From Firm-04 sp003446315 (GTDB taxonomy: Bacteria > Bacillota > Clostridia > Oscillospirales > Ruminococcaceae), in the NCBI GenBank assembly GCA_946530355.1, contig CAMNAB010000061.1, positions 1 through 16,870 on the forward strand: a stretch of DNA of 16,870 nucleotides, in the 5' to 3' direction. The notes beneath the pieces were generated by a model, which had not been told where the DNA came from, ran no database searches, and saw only the letters and a list, made by a program, of their open reading frames with translations. A program made the position numbers and the translations under genes. How positions within the stretch are numbered: the stretch's first letter is position 1; every line of letters starts with the position of its first letter. Shown here in pieces: positions 13,408 through 16,870 of this stretch.

Positions 13408-15270
13408 ATGAGCAAGATTATTGGTATTGACCTTGGTACGACCAATTCCTGTGTTGCAGTTATGGAAGGCGGCAACGCAGTTGTCATCCCGAACGCAGAA
13501 GGTGCAAGAACCACACCGTCTGTTGTTGCTGTTTCGAAGACCGGTGAGCGTCTGGTCGGTCAGATCGCAAAGCGTCAGGCGATCACAAATCCGGATAACA
13601 CCGTCATTTCCATCAAGAGAAAGATGGGTACAAACGATAAAGTCACCGTTGACGGCAAGGCTTATACCCCGCAGGAGATTTCTGCAATGATCCTTCAGAA
13701 GCTGAAGGCGGATGCAGAGGCATATCTCGGCGAGACAGTCACCGAAGCAGTCATCACGGTTCCGGCATATTTCACCGACAGCCAGCGTCAGGCAACCAAG
13801 GACGCAGGTCAGATCGCCGGTCTGACCGTCAAAAGAATCATCAATGAGCCGACCGCTGCTGCACTTTCTTATGGTATTGATAAGGAAGATGAGCAGAAGA
13901 TCATGGTCTTCGACCTCGGCGGCGGTACGTTTGATGTTTCCATCATCGACATGGGCGAAGGCGTTACAGAAGTTCTCGCAACCGCCGGCAACAACCGTCT
14001 GGGCGGCGACGACTTCGACCAGCGCATCATCGACTGGATGGTGAAGGAATTCAAGGCAAACGAGAATATTGATCTTTCTGCCGATAAGAGCGCAATGCAG
14101 CGTCTGAAGGAAGCTGCTGAAAAGGCAAAGATCGAGCTTTCTTCCATGACCACCACAAACATCAATCTGCCGTTCATCAGCGTGGATGCAACCGGCCCGA
14201 AGCATTTGGATCTCACACTGACACAGGCAAAGTTCAACGAAATGACCGCAGACCTCGTTCAGGCAACAATGGGCCCGGTCGATCAGGCACTCCGCGATTC
14301 CGGTCTGAGCCCGTCCGATCTGGATAAGGTATTGCTCGTCGGCGGTTCTTCCAGAATTCCGGCTGTTCAGGAAGCAGTCAAGGCAAGAATCGGCAAGGAA
14401 CCGTTCAAGGGCATCAACCCGGATGAATGCGTCGCACTGGGTGCTGCATATCAGGGCGGTATCCTCGGCGGCGATGTCAAGGAAGGTTTGCTGCTGCTGG
14501 ATGTTACCCCGCTGTCTCTGGGTCTGGAAACAATGGGCGGCATCTGCACAAAGCTGATCGAGCGCAACACCACCATCCCGACCAAGAAATCGCAGGTCTT
14601 CTCCACCGCTGCTGACAATCAGCCGGCTGTTGATATTGTTGTATTGCAGGGCGAACGTGAATTCGCACGCGATAACAAGAAGCTGGGCGAATTCCGTCTG
14701 GACGGCATTGCACCGGCTCCGCGCGGTGTCCCGCAGATCGAAGTAACCTTTGATATTGATGCAAACGGCATCGTGCACGTTTCTGCAAAAGACCTCGGCA
14801 CCGGCAAGGAACAGAACATCACCATCACATCTTCCACCAACATGAGCAAGGAAGATATCGACCGTGCTGTTCGTGAAGCAGAGCAGTTTGCAGAAGATGA
14901 TAAGAAGCGCAAGGAAGCGGTTGATGCAAAGAACAAAGGTGAATCGCTCGTCTTCCAGTGCGAAAAGGCACTGAATGAGTTCGGCGATAAGGTCAGCGCT
15001 GCGGATAAGGCTCCGATCGAGAGCGCCGTCAATGACCTCAAGGAAGCACTGAAATCCGATAACACCGATGATATCAAGGCAAAAACCGAAGCACTCCAGA
15101 ATGCATTCTATGCCCTCAGCTCGAAGGTTTACCAGCAGGCAAACCCGAACGGCGGTCAGCCTGATTTCAGCAACATGGGTAACATGGGCGATATGGGCAA
15201 CATGGGCGGAAACACCGGTAACAACGGCGGCGATGATAATGTTGTCGATGCAGATTTCACAGAAGCATAA
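13408..15270 (+). CDS. dnaK: Hsp70 chaperone DnaK
   Basis: 620-aa ATP-dependent chaperone that binds unfolded peptides in the cytoplasm with DnaJ and GrpE. The ATPase domain shows IGIDLGTTNSCVAVMEG at the start, INEPTAAALSYG and VFDLGGGTFDVSI around residues 145-180, and LLVGGSSRIPAV near residue 310. The substrate-binding domain follows the linker LLLLDVTPLSLGLETMGG (about residue 360). The tail is Gly/Asn/Met-rich and ends DNVVDADFTEA, close to the usual DADFEEV end. Length is slightly short for a DnaK but normal for Gram-positives, which lack a segment in the N-terminal domain. Ribosome site GGGAGG lies 8 bases before the ATG. Confidence 0.98.
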   Translation: MSKIIGIDLGTTNSCVAVMEGGNAVVIPNAEGARTTPSVVAVSKTGERLVGQIAKRQAITNPDNTVISIKRKMGTNDKVTVDGKAYTPQEISAMILQKLKADAEAYLGETVTEAVITVPAYFTDSQRQATKDAGQIAGLTVKRIINEPTAAALSYGIDKEDEQKIMVFDLGGGTFDVSIIDMGEGVTEVLATAGNNRLGGDDFDQRIIDWMVKEFKANENIDLSADKSAMQRLKEAAEKAKIELSSMTTTNINLPFISVDATGPKHLDLTLTQAKFNEMTADLVQATMGPVDQALRDSGLSPSDLDKVLLVGGSSRIPAVQEAVKARIGKEPFKGINPDECVALGAAYQGGILGGDVKEGLLLLDVTPLSLGLETMGGICTKLIERNTTIPTKKSQVFSTAADNQPAVDIVVLQGEREFARDNKKLGEFRLDGIAPAPRGVPQIEVTFDIDANGIVHVSAKDLGTGKEQNITITSSTNMSKEDIDRAVREAEQFAEDDKKRKEAVDAKNKGESLVFQCEKALNEFGDKVSAADKAPIESAVNDLKEALKSDNTDDIKAKTEALQNAFYALSSKVYQQANPNGGQPDFSNMGNMGDMGNMGGNTGNNGGDDNVVDADFTEA

Positions 15271-15297
15271 TCTGCAAATGGACTGAAATTCAGCGTC

Positions 15298-15322
15298 AGG
15301 GGTGGAAGAACCTTCCGCCCCT
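15298..15322 (+). terminator. Hairpin after dnaK without a T-run
   Basis: An 11-bp stem (15298-15308 with 15312-15322, one G-U pair) with a three-base loop begins 27 bases after dnaK. It is followed by CTCGCCGTAC, so it lacks the T-run of a true terminator. It may protect the dnaK 3' end or give partial termination before the microprotein and dnaJ. Confidence 0.45.
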
Positions 15323-15375
15323 CTCGCCGTACATAAACGGTTTCCGCAGAAGCAACGGAAAGGATGCAACATCTT

Positions 15376-15501
15376 ATGAAAGACAAGCGCACATCCCTCA
15401 GAAAGATTTTATTCGGCATGACGATTGCTGCAAGCATCATCCTCTTTGTCCTGCTGCTGTTTTATTGCCTTGCGCCGATCCCGGTATTCCGGCTGTCATA
15501 A
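15376..15501 (+). CDS. 41-aa predicted single-pass membrane protein
   Basis: A short open frame of 41 residues lies between dnaK and dnaJ. The first ten residues are basic (MKDKRTSLRK), followed by one hydrophobic stretch at about residues 11-33 (ILFGMTIAAS, then IILFVLLLFYCLA), and a short tail PIPVFRLS. Basic start and single hydrophobic helix suggest an inner-membrane protein with the N-terminus inside. A signal peptide is possible but no AxA site is present and the tail is only eight residues. AAAGGA lies about 11 bases before the ATG, a slightly long gap. The dnaJ promoter begins 13 bases after the stop. No family is recognised and expression is unproven. Confidence 0.5.
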   Translation: MKDKRTSLRKILFGMTIAASIILFVLLLFYCLAPIPVFRLS

Positions 15502-15514
15502 AAGGGAAAACTGC

Positions 15515-15543
15515 TTGCTTTTCTGCGGCAATTGTGGTATAAT
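15515..15543 (+). promoter_or_regulatory. Separate promoter for dnaJ
   Basis: TTGCTT (15515-15520) and a perfect TATAAT (15538-15543) have a 17-base spacer. Transcription would start near 15550, about 68 bases before the dnaJ ATG. No CIRCE is present, so dnaJ can be made independently of HrcA. Confidence 0.78.
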
Positions 15544-15553
15544 AAATTGAATT

Positions 15554-15592
15554 CTGCGTGCAAATTATGAATCTGCATGCGAAAATGTGAAT
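15554..15592 (+). repeat. Imperfect 19-base direct repeat in the dnaJ leader
   Basis: CTGCGTGCAAATTATGAAT is followed directly by CTGCATGCGAAAATGTGAAT. The two copies can also pair through GCGTGCA (15556-15562) and TGCATGC, giving a 7-bp hairpin with one G-U pair. It lies just after the predicted start of dnaJ transcription. A regulatory role is possible but unproven. Confidence 0.4.
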
Positions 15593-15617
15593 CAAACACA
15601 CGAAAGGGTGTCAATAA

Positions 15618-16778
<1,161 letters not shown>

Positions 16779-16786
16779 ACCAAAGC

Positions 16787-16824
16787 AGCCATTGTATTTT
16801 TCAGAATACAATGGCTTTGCTTGT
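16787..16824 (+). terminator. Intrinsic terminator after dnaJ
   Basis: A perfect 12-bp stem (16787-16798 with 16805-16816), loop TTTCAG, followed by TTGCTTGT. It begins 8 bases after the dnaJ stop and ends the heat-shock region. Confidence 0.82.
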
Positions 16825-16859
16825 AGATAAAGTTCGCTGTTCTGATTTAGAATCACACA

Positions 16860-16866
16860 AGAGAGG
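16860..16866 (+). promoter_or_regulatory. Ribosome-binding site of a gene starting beyond the window
   Basis: AGAGAGG four bases from the window end is a good Shine-Dalgarno site on the plus strand, so a start codon should follow within the next few bases. The gene cannot be seen. In many Firmicutes prmA (L11 methyltransferase) follows dnaJ, but that is only a guess from gene order. Confidence 0.5.
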
Positions 16867-16870
16867 TAAA

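Noticed and set aside
13336..15372. 678-codon open frame on the minus strand opposite dnaK
   Set aside because: Shadow of dnaK with low-complexity, Cys-rich composition and no family resemblance. Such antisense frames are common opposite dnaK genes.

Overview
The window looks like a chromosomal segment of a Gram-positive clostridial gut bacterium, probably Oscillospirales/Ruminococcus-like. Supporting signs are the single-chain PurL, the hrcA-grpE-dnaK-dnaJ order with a CIRCE operator, Crh/HPr-type proteins, BspA-type leucine-rich-repeat secreted proteins, and strong Shine-Dalgarno sites. The genus is an inference. No rRNA, tRNA, CRISPR array, transposase or phage gene was seen.

Left part (1-2585): a membrane-embedded M50 site-2-type protease and the condensin kleisin scpA form a tight pair, closed by a hairpin. 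scpB does not follow. Next come two tandem copies of a 100-bp unit. A monocistronic minus-strand gene follows for an 82-aa HPr-like protein that keeps the Ser46-type motif but has lost the phospho-histidine. It has a near-consensus promoter, a structured leader of about 170 nt, a hairpin-rich 3' region and a strong terminator.

Centre-left (2586-7820): mtaB (tRNA methylthiotransferase) and purL (single-chain FGAM synthase) lie in tandem. purL appears to have its own promoter inside the 3' end of mtaB, a leader with a terminator-like hairpin, and a very strong terminator after the gene.

Centre (7821-11696): two tandem paralogous secreted proteins (486 and 485 aa), each with a signal peptide, a BspA-like leucine-rich-repeat block, and a C-terminal domain with a metzincin-type zinc motif (HExxHxxGxxD) plus a downstream Met-turn-like methionine. 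Both are driven by the same promoter layout, with a near-palindrome over the predicted start of transcription whose central four bases differ between copies but stay self-complementary. This is the most novel-looking part of the window.

Right part (11697-16870): the class I heat-shock locus hrcA-grpE-dnaK, under a SigA-like promoter overlapped by CIRCE, then a 41-aa predicted membrane microprotein, and dnaJ behind its own promoter without CIRCE. A terminator follows dnaJ. The last bases carry a ribosome-binding site for a gene starting just outside the window.
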